The notes under the pieces are model-generated. The model was not told where the DNA came from. It made no database searches and was given only the letters and a program-made list of their open reading frames with translations. DNA of 64,000 bases from Aegilops tauschii subsp. strangulata (taxonomy: Eukaryota; Streptophyta; Magnoliopsida; Poales; Poaceae): NCBI RefSeq assembly GCF_002575655.3, contig NC_053038.3, positions 139,950,885 to 140,014,884 on the forward strand. The letters run 5' to 3'. Shown piece by piece: positions 20,551-31,378 of the stretch. Position 1 is the first letter of the stretch. Every line of letters starts with the position of its first letter. The position numbers and the translations under genes were made by a program.

Positions 20551-21154
20551 ATGGCGCCCAAAAAGAAATCCGGCACTTCGGCTCACCCATCCACCTTGAA
20601 GGCTCCGCCGCCCGCAGCCACCAATGCTACGGGGGATGCAGAGGCACACGAGGACGTGAACGCTGTTGGGGATGTGGTCGGAGCAGGCGGCACCGTCGCC
20701 ACTTCCCCTGCGGATGAAGCAGGAGCGGGAAACACCAGAGGAGAGCAGCATGAGCAACACCCCGATGGCCATGCTCCACAAGGTACGGGTGAAGGGGTTA
20801 CTCCGTCCACACCCCTTCCTCCCGCCGACGAGCACAGCCGCAGCAATAGCGCTCGGTCGGGGGCGAATCGCCGCCCTCCGGCCGCCCCCACCACGGGAGC
20901 GACCGCAGCGCGTGCGCCTCCCCCGGGATGGGTCGACCAAGTTGTTGCGCCCGACGGAGCCGCTAGCCCTCAAGCGCCTTCACCACGCCACCATGCCATC
21001 CAGGTGGCCGCTCCGCAACAGCGGGTGCATGGTACTGTCGCTGCTGGCACCGTCAGAAGACGAGCGACGGTGCGATCTACATCGTCATCACCCATTCCAA
21101 GTACCACTACGGAAGCCATGGCGCGGGCTCAGTTGCTGCTAAGGTTTCTGCCGA
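20551..21154 (+). pseudogene. Level 1 gag, N-terminal part
   Basis: Starts at ATG 20551 (MAPKKKSGTSAHPS). About 200 residues of Ala/Pro/Ser/Gly-rich, low-order sequence typical of the N-terminus of grass Tat-type gag. It ends ...LLLRFLP at the level-2 insertion; the frame resumes at 52621. Confidence 0.65.
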
Positions 21155-22560
21155 TGATAACCCACAAGTATAGGGGATCGCAACAGTTTTCGAGGGTAGA
21201 GTATTCAACCCAAATTTATAGATTCGACACAAGGGTAGCCAAAGAATATTTGAAGGTATTAGCAGCAGATTTGTCAATTCAACCACACCTGGAGAGTGAT
21301 TATCTGCAGCAAGGTGATCAGTAGCAAAGTAGTATGATAGTTTTGACAATAGTAGCAGCTGCAACGGTAACGGTAATAGTGATAGCAGTAATTTTGTAGC
21401 AAGTGCAATACTAACGATAGCAGTAGTAACTTAGCAAGACCAATATAAGATAAATTCGTAGGTATTGAATCAGTGACTTGTTGGATGATATTCATCATGA
21501 GACAGTTATAACCTAGGGCGATATGGCACTAGCTCTAGTTCATCAATATAATGTAGGCATGTATTCCGTAAATAGTCATACGTGCTTATGGAAAGAACTT
21601 GCATGACATCTTTTGTCCTACCCTCCCATGGCAGCGGGGTCCTATTAGAAATTAAGGTATATTAAGGCCTTATCTTAATAGAGAACCGGAACAAAGCATT
21701 AACACATAGTGAATACATGAACTCCTCAAACTACGGTCATCACCGGGAGTGGTCCCGACTATTGTCACTCCGGGGTTGCAGGATAATAACACGTAGTAGG
21801 TGAATATAACTTGCAATATCGGATCTAGAACATGGATATAATGATGATAACATAAACAGTTCAGATCTGAGTTCATGGCACCCGGGCCCAAAGTGACAAG
21901 CATTAAGCATGGGAAAGTCATAGCAACATCAATCTTAGAACATAGTGGATACTAGGGATCAGGCCCTAACAAAAATAACTCGATTACATGATGGATCTCA
22001 TCCAACTCCTCACTGACCAGGGAGACTATGAAGGAATTACTCACTCCCTGTGGGGAGCATCATGGAATTGGTGATGGAGAAGGGTTGGTGATGATAAAGA
22101 ACGAAGATCCCCCTCTCTGGAGCCCCAAACGGACTCCACATCTGGCCTCCCGATGAAGAACAGGAGGTGACGGCGGCTCCATGTCGTGGATCGCGATAAT
22201 TCTTTCTCCCTTATTTTTCTGGAAAAATAGGATTTTATAGCGTGGGTTTCAGGGTATGCGGGGCCACCAGGTGGGGACAACCCACCTGGGCGTGCCCGGA
22301 GGGGGCGCCCTGGTGGGTTGTGCCCACCCAAGTGCCCCCCTCCGGTGGGTCTTGGCTCCAGAAATTCTTGTTTATTGTATAAAAAATCCTTGCAAAGTTT
22401 CGTTCCATTCCGGGAACTTTTATTTCTGCACAAAAACAGCACATGGTAGTTCTGCTGAAAACAGCGTCAGTCCGGGGTCAGTTTCATTCAAATCATCCAA
22501 ATTAGAGTCCAAAACAAGAGGAAAAGTGTTAGGAAAAGTACATACTTTGGAGACGTATCA
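21155..22560 (-). repeat. 3' LTR of level 2
   Basis: 1406 bp. On the minus strand it begins TGATACGTCTCC and ends GGGTTATCA. It contains the inverted repeat ACAACCCACC (22277-22286)/GGTGGGTTGT (22312-22321) just upstream of a TATA box GCTATAAAATCC (about 22230-22241, minus). Confidence 0.85.
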
Positions 22561-22561
22561 A

Positions 22562-22580
22562 CTCCCCCAAGCTTAGACCT
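22562..22580 (-). promoter_or_regulatory. Polypurine tract of level 2
   Basis: The minus strand reads AAGCTTGGGGGAGT directly before the 3' LTR, the expected plus-strand DNA primer. It is close to the AAGCTTGGGGATGC tract of element A. Confidence 0.7.
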
Positions 22581-24646
22581 TTGCTTGTCCTCAAGCAATT
22601 TAGTTGATAAACTGAAAGTGAAAAAGAAAAACTTTTACGAACTCTTTTGCTCTTGTTTGCATAAGTAAGCTTAAACAGCACCCAGGTTTTCAGCCAACAT
22701 TATAACTAACCATGCCGACAATAACTCTTAAAGATTATATTAACTCATATCAATGACATAATTAGCTAGCGAGCAATAATAAGATATCTCAAACAGCAAC
22801 ATGTTGTCAAAACAACCATGATATAATATGACAATAGTGGTATCTGGCTAGCCCTTTCTGAGACCGTAAAACATAAATGCAGAGCACCTCCAAAGTTCAA
22901 GCAGCGACTAAAAATTGTAATTCATGCTAGAAAAGAACCAGTCATGATGCACCCAACATTAGCTAGACACAACGCATAAGTCATGAAATCGGTGCTCTCA
23001 GGTTCTAGCGCTTGTTTTAGAAGGTGATGACGCAACATAAAAGTAAATAGATAGTCCCTTCGCAGAGGGAAGCAGTGATTTGCAGAGGTGCAAGAGCTCA
23101 AGTTTTTAAAACAGAGATAAATGATATTTTGAGACATGCACCCTTCTCACTTACTTCACGACTATCAGTTATCAATATCTTCCATGCTAAGCACGCTAGT
23201 GGCGGTTCCCAAGCGATAAAAGTAAAGGTTTTGAGTCCATTGGGAATTTTTGTTTGATTATTTGTAAGCTTTTTCTGTTTGCAGTTTGGGACTGGGCATC
23301 CCTATTACCGCCCTTTTCTCGTGCGATGGCGAGTGAATAAACACTCGACCTGAGAATAACCCGCTTAGCATGGAAGACACTGACCACCTCCTGTCGTTCC
23401 ATGAATGATCCAGGCACACAAAAAGGATATTTATTAGATGTTTTTAGAGGTGGCACATGCAAATTTACTTAGGATGGCAGGGTAATACCGCATATAGGTA
23501 GGTATGGTGGACTCATCTGGAATAACTTTTGGGTTCAAGGTTTTTGATGTACAAGCAGAATTCCCACTTAGTACAGGCGAAGGCTAGCAAATAGGTTGAG
23601 AAGTGGCCAGCTAGAGAGCAACAATGGTCATGAACATGCATTATGCATAAGTAACATTGGGCACTAGCATGAGTAGGATATGAACACCATGAACATAAAT
23701 ATCATAGAGGCTATGTTGATTTTGATTCAACTACATGCATGAACATGTGCCAAGTCAAGCCACTCGAACATTCAGAGGAGGATACCATATCATCATACTA
23801 CATCACAATCATTTTAACGCAACGTTGATATCCAAGATAAATCATTATCCACTCCTAACTACTTATGCATGCCATGAGAAACTATAATCTCTAATTGTCA
23901 TTGCAAACATATTTAGTCATAATGGGCTGAATCATGGACACTAGGTTAAACATATTTACACAAACAGAACAAGTCGAGTTCATACCTGTTTCTCTCTGCC
24001 ATGGCCAGTTCATCGAATGTCGTCATTATTTCCTTTCACTTGCACGAACGAACGATATGAGAATAATAATAGTGCAAGAGTGTCGTGGATTAAGCTGGAA
24101 TCTGCAAACATTTTATTCAACAGGAGAAGAAAAGGTTAAATGGGATCTTTATTAGATCAACAGTTATTCATATGAGAGCCACTCAACCTTTTCATTGTGG
24201 TCTTCTCCTCGGTACAACTCGAATAAAAAGAAAAGAAATTCAGAGAAACACACTGAAATATTTTTGGAGTTTTTGGTTTTCTTAAACAAGCAAATAAAAC
24301 GGAAAAGCAAAAACGAGAAAAACTATTTACACCGGAAAGCTCCCAACAAGCAAAAGAAGAACAAGGAAATCTTTTTGGGTTTTCTTTTTAGTATTACAAC
24401 TAAGCATGCATAGAAAGTAAACTAACTACAACTTTTTTTTTGGTTTTTCTAAAGTTTTTCAAACACACAAGAAGAAAGCGAGAAAAATAAAATTAAGCAT
24501 GGATGATACAATGAAAAAAGTGTGAACACCGACAAATGGAATAAATGGACATGAATATAATGTCGGTGAGAAATACGTACTCCCCCAGGCTTAGGCTTTT
24601 GGCCTAACTTGGTAAACAGACAGTAGCCTGGATAGTAGTTGGGGTA
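22581..24646. other. Non-coding 3' internal region of level 2
   Basis: No supported ORF. It is A-rich on the plus strand. Blocks near 23050-23100 and 23290-23400 match, inverted, blocks of element A near 8100-8160 and 7780-7870, showing the two elements share this region. Confidence 0.6.
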
Positions 24647-25632
24647 CTAAGGAGCGGGCATCCACTCATCCCACTGCTGAGGCTCCTCCTCTGCCTCTGC
24701 AGCAGCTTGGTCGTTCCGGTAGGCGATGATGTCTGCAGGCATAATCCTATATCCGCCCGTGGCAACAGAATCAAACAAAGCAGGAGCAGGCAATGGAATA
24801 ATATCATGACTTTCAATGCTAAAAACCAGGTTATATGGAATAGGGATGTTAGGAGATTCGATATCAGTACAATGGTGGTGATCCATTCCTGCGCGATCTA
24901 GGTAAACCTTGGTCCGAGGGTGATCATGAAGGCATATCTCAACCTCAAAGTGAGCCGCCAAACGAGTAGCAAAAATCCCACCATGTATTTTACCCTTGGA
25001 CTTATTAATATGAAGGCGACCTGCCACAATAGCTCCAAGCTATAAGTGTTATCGCCCTCTAGTGCACGGCATAAAACAACAAAGTCTGGTGCGCTGAGCA
25101 CACCCACTTTTTCCCTAGCAAGCAAACACTTAGCGATAAATAAAGTAAAATAATGCACGGCGGGAAAGTGTATGCTAGTGGTAGTGATGGCCGACACCCC
25201 TCTCTAATCTCCCACCGTCAAGGTACGATAAAAGGCCTCAAACCCCGCCGGCCTAGGCTCGGCTAAACTCCCATTAGAAGGGATCATGCATATGTTATAA
25301 AACTCAGTAGGTGGTATCTGATGGGTTTCATCATATAAATCAAACCGCACCTCAGAAGGATTATTCCTAGGAAGGAAAGTAAAACTTTGAACAAAGATGT
25401 ATGTGAGGAGATGATACTGTTCGCATGCAGTTGTGATGAAGTCGGTGAGGCCGGCATTAGCAGCATATTGTGTGAACTCCTGAAGGATTCCAGCCTCTTT
25501 CATGAACTGGGTGAGCGGCAATTCGCACGGCCATACCCCCGCCAACCTCTGAGGATGGAGATCACTGTCAGACGACTCCCCAATAACACCATTGGAGTTC
25601 TTCTTAGTGGCAAACTTCCTAAATATATTCAT
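24647..25632 (-). pseudogene. Third ORF of level 2, broken
   Basis: Starts at 25632 (MNIFRKFATKKNSNG...). The frame is stopped by TAG at 25204-25206, stays open after it (GVSAITTTSIHFPAVHYFTLFIAKCLL), then changes frame near 25027 to a last piece ending at 24647 (...EEEPQQWDEWMPAP). This order and position, after the gag-protease and before the 3' LTR, is where Athila elements keep an extra ORF (sometimes called env-like). I see no clear signal peptide or convincing transmembrane segments, so I do not call it an envelope gene. It resembles the plant-transposon proteins found in grass Athila-like elements. It has its own promoter-like leader and intron (25640-26200). Confidence 0.55.
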
Positions 25633-25639
25633 CCTTTTC

Positions 25640-26200
25640 CTGTGAACAAAAATTCTGAAGTATTTAGTCCATCATTTTTTCTCAACAAAACTTCACAAAA
25701 TTTGTAGCAACTACTCATAGTGATACATAGAGGCCATAGCAAGCATTCAAACTACTTAGAACTCTAAGAATTCAACATGCAAGCTCATCTACAGCAGCAC
25801 CAAGAGTAGCTAATTATTCAAAATATAAACCACTAAAACAAAAACTAATTGGACAAACGGTGGAGTCACATACCAAGCAACAATCCCCCGAAACAGTTTC
25901 AGAAATGGAGCGTCGAGCAAAGAGATCGAAATCTGTGGGTTTGAGAGCAAGAACGCGTGAGAGAGAGAGAGAGAGAGAGCAATGGAGAATTTTTTCTGGA
26001 GGTAAGTGATGATGTGGTGTGAAGGAATAAGTGAGGGGGCCCACGTGGGGACCACAACCCACCAGGGCGCACCCAGGTGGGTTGTGACCACCTGGTGCAC
26101 CTCCCTCTGATGTTATTTGCACCAAAAATTCTCAAGTATTCAGAAAAAATCGTATTAAATTTTCAGGGCATTCTGAGAACTTTTATTTTTGGGTCATTTT
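25640..26200 (-). promoter_or_regulatory. U3-like internal promoter, leader and intron of the third ORF
   Basis: On the minus strand, 26195-26040 is similar to the U3 part of the level-2 LTR (AATAAAAGTTC...GATTTTTT...GGTCACAACCCACC) and includes the inverted repeat 26053-26063/26076-26086. Downstream are a CT tract (25954-25979) like a plant leader, a GT donor at 25873 and an AG acceptor at 25640, 8 bases before the ATG. No clear TATA was found. Confidence 0.55.
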
Positions 26201-26411
26201 TTTATTGCACGGGAAATTCAGAAAATAGATAAAACATGGCATTTTATTTTATTTAACTAATAAAAACAGAAACAAAATGTAGGGATAGAAGGTAGTGCTT
26301 ACTAAATTCATCAACTTCATACCTCTCAAAAATGATCCATTAATAAGGTTGATCAAGTCTTATTAACAACCACTTTCGATTAGCATGAAATCGAAGAACT
26401 ATCTTAAATCA

Positions 26412-28043
26412 CTAAGTTGCCTCAACGGGGATATGAATGTCCCCAACAATAAGCATTTCATATTTCTTTTTAACAGTAGGTAGAGGTATTTGAAAACTTC
26501 CAATAGTGATTGTCGGAGATTTTTCAATAACATTAATACCATTCACTTGGAATTGTTTCTTCGGAAAGTGCACCGTATGCTCATTACCATTGATATGAAA
26601 GGTGACCTTGCTTTTATTGCAATCTATAACAGCCCCTGCAGTATTCAAGAAGGGTCTACCAAGGATAATCGACATGTTGTCGTCTTCGGGCATCTCAAGT
26701 ATAACAAAGTCAGTCAAAATAGTGACATTAGCAACAACAACGGGCACATCCTCACAGATACCGATAGGTATGGCAGTTGATTTGTCAGCCATTTGCAAAG
26801 ATATATCAGTAGGTGTGAGTTTATTCAACTCAATTCTTTTATATAAAGAGCAAGGCATAACACTAACACCAGCTCCTAAATGACATAAGGCAGTTTTCAC
26901 ATAATTCTTTTTGATGGAGCAAGGTATAGTTGGTATTTCCGGGTCTCCATGTTTTTTGGGTACTCCATCCTTAAAAGTATAGTTAGCAAGCATAGTGGAG
27001 ATTTTAGCTTTCGGTATTTTCCTCTTATTGGTGATGATGTATTTCATGTACTTTGTATAAGGAGGCATTTTCAAGATATCAGTCAAGCGAGTACGCAAAA
27101 AGACTGGCCTCAGCATTTCAGCAAAGCGTTCAAATTCTTCATCATCTTTCTTTTTAGTTGACTTAGGTGGAAAAGGCATAGGTTTTTGAACCCATGGTTC
27201 TCTTTCTTTACCATGTTTTCTAGCAATGAAGTCTCTTTTATCATATCTTTTATTCTTAGGTTGTGGGTTATCAAGATCAACAAGTGGTTCTATCTCAACA
27301 TCATTGTCTGGTTCTTTATTATTTGTTTGAGTATTTTCATGAACCTCATCATTATTTTTTTCATTATCACTAGGTGAGTGTTCATTACCAGACTGAGTTT
27401 CAGCATCAGAGATAGAAGTTTCATTATTATTATCAGGAGGTTTTTCTATTTCAGGTTCACTAGAAGTATGCAAAGTCCTATCATTCTTCTTCTTCTTTTT
27501 CTTTCTAGAAGGACTAGGTGCATCAGTGTTAACTCTTTGTGAATCTTGTTCTATTCTCTTTGGGTGCCCCTCAGGATAAAGTGGTTCCTGAGTCATTTTA
27601 CCTCCTCTAGTTGCAACTCTAACAACAAAGTCATGTATGTTGCTATTCATTTCATCAAGCAATTCTCTTTGTGATTTAGCAACTTGTTCTAACTGAGTTT
27701 GAACCATAGAAGCATGCTTTCCAACACCTCTAACCTCATTTGAGATTCTAAATAACAAGTCACTCAAGCGAGCAATCATATTAGAATTGTATTTCAATTT
27801 TTTCATAACATTTGCATCGAAGTTATCTTGTTTTCTAATATAGTTTTCAAATTCATCAAGGTATTGCCTAGGGTGCATATTGTGAGGATTTTCATTATCA
27901 TTGAACTTCATTAGAGAATTTACCTCTACCACCTTAGGCAGTGGTGGTGTATTAAACCCATGTATTTCTTCAATAGGAGGTAAATTTTTAACATCCTCGG
28001 CTTTAATACCTTTTTCTTTCATAGATTTCTTTACCTCTTGCAT
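26412..28043 (-). CDS. Level 2 gag C-terminus and aspartic protease
   Basis: 543 residues in one frame. Residues about 60-110 have ANVMKKLKYNSNMIARL-type gag sequence, followed by about 130 acidic/Asn-rich residues, a basic run, and LRPVFLRTRLTDILKMPPYTKYMK. The protease region reads ALCHLGAGVSVMPCSLYKR, TDISLQMADKS and IILGRPFLNTAGAVIDC, the typical order for Athila-type protease. The usual catalytic Asp of D-L-G-A-G is His here, so the enzyme is probably dead although the frame is open. No RT follows; after a short non-coding stretch comes the third ORF unit. Polyprotein processing would have been its role. Confidence 0.7.
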   Translation of the reverse strand: MQEVKKSMKEKGIKAEDVKNLPPIEEIHGFNTPPLPKVVEVNSLMKFNDNENPHNMHPRQYLDEFENYIRKQDNFDANVMKKLKYNSNMIARLSDLLFRISNEVRGVGKHASMVQTQLEQVAKSQRELLDEMNSNIHDFVVRVATRGGKMTQEPLYPEGHPKRIEQDSQRVNTDAPSPSRKKKKKKNDRTLHTSSEPEIEKPPDNNNETSISDAETQSGNEHSPSDNEKNNDEVHENTQTNNKEPDNDVEIEPLVDLDNPQPKNKRYDKRDFIARKHGKEREPWVQKPMPFPPKSTKKKDDEEFERFAEMLRPVFLRTRLTDILKMPPYTKYMKYIITNKRKIPKAKISTMLANYTFKDGVPKKHGDPEIPTIPCSIKKNYVKTALCHLGAGVSVMPCSLYKRIELNKLTPTDISLQMADKSTAIPIGICEDVPVVVANVTILTDFVILEMPEDDNMSIILGRPFLNTAGAVIDCNKSKVTFHINGNEHTVHFPKKQFQVNGINVIEKSPTITIGSFQIPLPTVKKKYEMLIVGDIHIPVEAT

Positions 28044-28169
28044 ATCTTCAGGGCTGAGATATAATATACCCCTCTTCTTCAGAGTGGGTTTAGGCGGTGG
28101 TTCAAGAATAGTCCAATCATCATAATTTTTTAATATATTATTAAATAATTCTTCAGCTTGTCCACCAAT

Positions 28170-29177
28170 TCATTCCCTGAAAACACAACCAGCACAACTA
28201 TCTAGGAAATCCCTAGAAGCATTGGTTAGTCCATTATAGAAGATATCAAGTATTTCATTTTTCTTAAGAGGATGATCAGGCAAAGCATTAAGTAACTGGC
28301 AAAGCCTCGCCCAAGCTTGTGGGAGACTCTCTTCTTTAGTTTGCACAAAGTTAAATATTTCCTGTAAAGCAGCTTGTTTCTTATGAGCAGGGAAATATTT
28401 TTCGGAGAAGTAATAAATCATATCCGTGGGACTACGCACACAACCAGGAGCAAGAGTATTGTACCAAGATTTAGCATCACCCTTTAATGAGAACGGAAAT
28501 AATTTGAGAATAAAGTAATAGCGAGTTTTCTCATCGTGAGTAAAAAGGGTGGCTATGTCATTCAACTTAGTAAGATGTGCCACAATAATTTCAGTTTCAT
28601 AACCATGGAAAGGATCAGATTCAACCAAAGTAATTAACTCAGGGTCGATAGAGAATTGATAATCCTTATCATCAATAAAGATAGGTGAAGTAGCAAACTT
28701 AGGATCACATTTCATTCTAGCATTCAGAGATTTTTCTTTATACTTGCATAATAATTTCTCTAGATCATCTCTATCCTTACAAGCAAGAATATCTCTAGTT
28801 GTCTCCTCATTCATAACATAACCTTCTGGTACCTTAGGCAATTCATATCTTGGAGGGCTAGTTCTAGAAGGTGTTTCTGGAGTTTCAGTTTCAAGCTCAT
28901 CATCAGATTCAACAACGTCATGTTGTATTACTCTAGCAATTTTTTCATCAAGAAAATCAACAAGTGGTACATCATTATCATCAAGCAATGTACTAGCATC
29001 ATCATAAGCATTATCCATAGCAGAAGTAGCATCATCAATAACTTGCGACATATCAGAATTGATAGCATGTGGTGGTGTTGCAAGTTTACTTATAACAGAA
29101 GGTGAATCTAAAGCAGAACTGGATGGCAGTTCCTTACCTCCCCTCGTCTTTGAGGGGGGAAATCTTAGTCTTAGCAT
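28170..29177 (-). CDS. Level 2 gag
   Basis: 335 residues from ATG 29177, about 70 bases after the primer site. The N-terminal half is acidic (SDDELETETPETPSRTSPPRYELPKVPEGYVMNEET-like content). Residues about 215-325 carry the Retrotrans_gag capsid core: YYFILKLFPFSLKGDAKSW, YYFSEKYFP and NALPDHPLKKNEILDIFYNG. It forms virus-like particles in active elements. It ends with TGA at 28170; the next frame starts at 28043, so gag and protease are separated by a stop and about 125 bases, possibly by mutation. Confidence 0.75.
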   Translation of the reverse strand: MLRLRFPPSKTRGGKELPSSSALDSPSVISKLATPPHAINSDMSQVIDDATSAMDNAYDDASTLLDDNDVPLVDFLDEKIARVIQHDVVESDDELETETPETPSRTSPPRYELPKVPEGYVMNEETTRDILACKDRDDLEKLLCKYKEKSLNARMKCDPKFATSPIFIDDKDYQFSIDPELITLVESDPFHGYETEIIVAHLTKLNDIATLFTHDEKTRYYFILKLFPFSLKGDAKSWYNTLAPGCVRSPTDMIYYFSEKYFPAHKKQAALQEIFNFVQTKEESLPQAWARLCQLLNALPDHPLKKNEILDIFYNGLTNASRDFLDSCAGCVFRE

Positions 29178-29243
29178 CCTTTAGATTCTTCATAGTGATA
29201 AATTGATAATAATCTCAAGTGACTCAACAAATATAGCTATGCT

Positions 29244-29260
29244 CCCCGGCAACGGCGCCA
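29244..29260 (-). promoter_or_regulatory. Primer binding site of level 2 (tRNA-Asp)
   Basis: CCCCGGCAACGGCGCCA on the plus strand equals the 3' end of plant tRNA-Asp exactly; the minus strand is the primer site, 11 bases from the LTR at 29272. Same primer as element A. Confidence 0.8.
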
Positions 29261-30356
29261 GAAAAAGGTCTTGATAACCCACAAGTGTAGGGGATCGCAA
29301 CAGTTTTCGAGGGTAGAGTATTCAACCCAAATTTATAGATTAAACACATGGGGAGCCAAAGAATATTTGAAGGTATTAGCAGCTGAGTTTTCAATTCAAC
29401 CACACCTGGAGATTAATTATCTGCAGCAAGGTGATCAGTAGCAAAGTAGTATGATAGTTTTGATAATAGTAGCAGCAGCAACGGTAACGGTAATAGTGAT
29501 AGAAGTAATTTTGTAGCAAGTGCAATAGTAACGATAGCAGTAGTAACTTAGCAAGAACAATATAAGATAAATTCATAGGCATTGGATCAGTGACTTGTTG
29601 GATGATATTCATCATGAGACAGTTATAACCTAGGGTGATACGGCACTAGCTCCAGTTCATCAATATAATGTAGGCATGTATTTCGTAAATAGTCATACAT
29701 GCTTATGGAAAGAACTTGCATGACATCTTTTGTCCTACCCTCCCGTGGCAGTGGGGTTCTATTGGAAACTAAGGGATATTAAGGCCTCCTTTTAATAGAG
29801 AACCGGAACAAAGCATTAACACATAGTTAATACATGAACTCCTCAAACTACGGTCACCATCGGGAGTGGTCCCGACTATTGTCACTCCGGGGTTGCCGAA
29901 TCATAACACATAGTAGGTGACTATAACTTGCAAGATCGGATCCAGAACATGGATATAATGATGATAGCATAAACGGTTCAGATCTGAGTTCATGGCACCT
30001 GGGCCCAAAGTGACAAGCATTAAGCATGGCAAAGTCATAGCAACATCAATCTTAGAACATAGTGGATACTAGATATCAGGCCCTAACAAAACTAACTCGA
30101 TTACATGATGAATCTCATCCAACTCCTCACCGACCAGCGAGCCTGCGAAGGAATTACTCACTTCCGGTGGGGAGCATCATGGAATTGGCGATGGAGAAGG
30201 GTTGGTGATGACGAAGAACGAAGATCCCCCTCTGCGGAGCCCCAAACGGACTCCAGATCTGGCCTCCCGATGAAGAACAGGAGGTGACGGCGGCTCCATC
30301 TCATGGATCGCGATAAATCTTTCTCCCTGATTTTTTCTGGAAAAATAGGAGTTTAT

Positions 30357-30826
30357 TACCGGTGTCAAAACCGGCGGATCTCGGGTAGGGGGTCCCGAAC
30401 TGTGCGTCTAAGGTGGATGGTAACAGGAGGCGGGGGACACGATGTTTACTCAGGTTCGGGCCCTCTCGATGGAGGTAATACCCTACTTCCTGCTTGATTG
30501 ATCTTGATGATATGAGTAGTACAAGAGTTGATCTACCACGAGATCGTAGAGGCTAAACCCTAGAAGCTAGCCTATGGTATGATTGTTGTTGTCCTACGGA
30601 CTAAACCCTCCGGTTTATATAGACACCGGAGGGGGCTAGGGTTACACAGAGTCGGTTACAAGGGAGGAGATCTACATATCAGTATTGCCAAGCTTGCCTT
30701 CCATGCCATGGAGAGTCCCATCCGGACACGGGACGAAGACTTCAATCTTGTATCTTCATAGTCCAACAGTCCGGCTAAAGTATATAGTCCGACCATCCGA
30801 GGACCCCCTAATCCAGGACTCCCTCA
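30357..30826 (-). repeat. 3' LTR of level 3
   Basis: 470 bp. Minus-strand TATA box (TCTATATAAACC) at about 30613-30624. Ends CTCCCTCA at 30826. Confidence 0.85.
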
Positions 30827-31259
30827 GTAGCCCCTGAACCAGGCTTCAATGACGATGAGTCCGGCACGTAGATTTGTCTTCGGCATTGCAAGGCGGGTTC
30901 TTCCTCTGAATATTCCATAGAAATCTTAAACACAAGGATAGTGTCCGGCTCTGCAAAACAAGTTCCACATACCACCGTAGAGAGAATAATATTTCCACAA
31001 ATCTAATCTGCTGACACGTTTGGCAGCATGACATCATACCACGGCCCGGTCATTATTCGAACCGTTTTTCTCAACCAGCTACTGCACGTATTGCGAGGCG
31101 GTTTTCTTGGCACGTCTTGTCGAAGCAGAGATCGTGTCCCCTAATCACGGGATTCTCATCAATACGAATGTGGGTAACCCAACCGCGCCATCAATTACAG
31201 CGCTTGGGGAATAAGTGAGTTTTACTAGGCAGGTGGGGAGGCGTATAGTTTCCTCTGCC

Positions 31260-31270
31260 CCTATAAAGGG
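31260..31270 (+). promoter_or_regulatory. TATA box of the antisense gene
   Basis: CCTATAAAGGG lies about 115 bases before the ATG at 31379, on the plus strand. Confidence 0.5.
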
Positions 31271-31378
31271 ACAAGGATTCCTCTTTTTACCCACGCCTTC
31301 TTCCTCCTTGCTCATCCATTCTTGCGCACTCGAGCTCCAGCACCCAAGTTCGCGTTTTCCCCTCAAACCACTCCAAGT

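Noticed and set aside
24647..25632. Envelope gene in level 2
   Set aside because: No signal peptide or convincing transmembrane segment was seen, so position alone does not support an envelope call.
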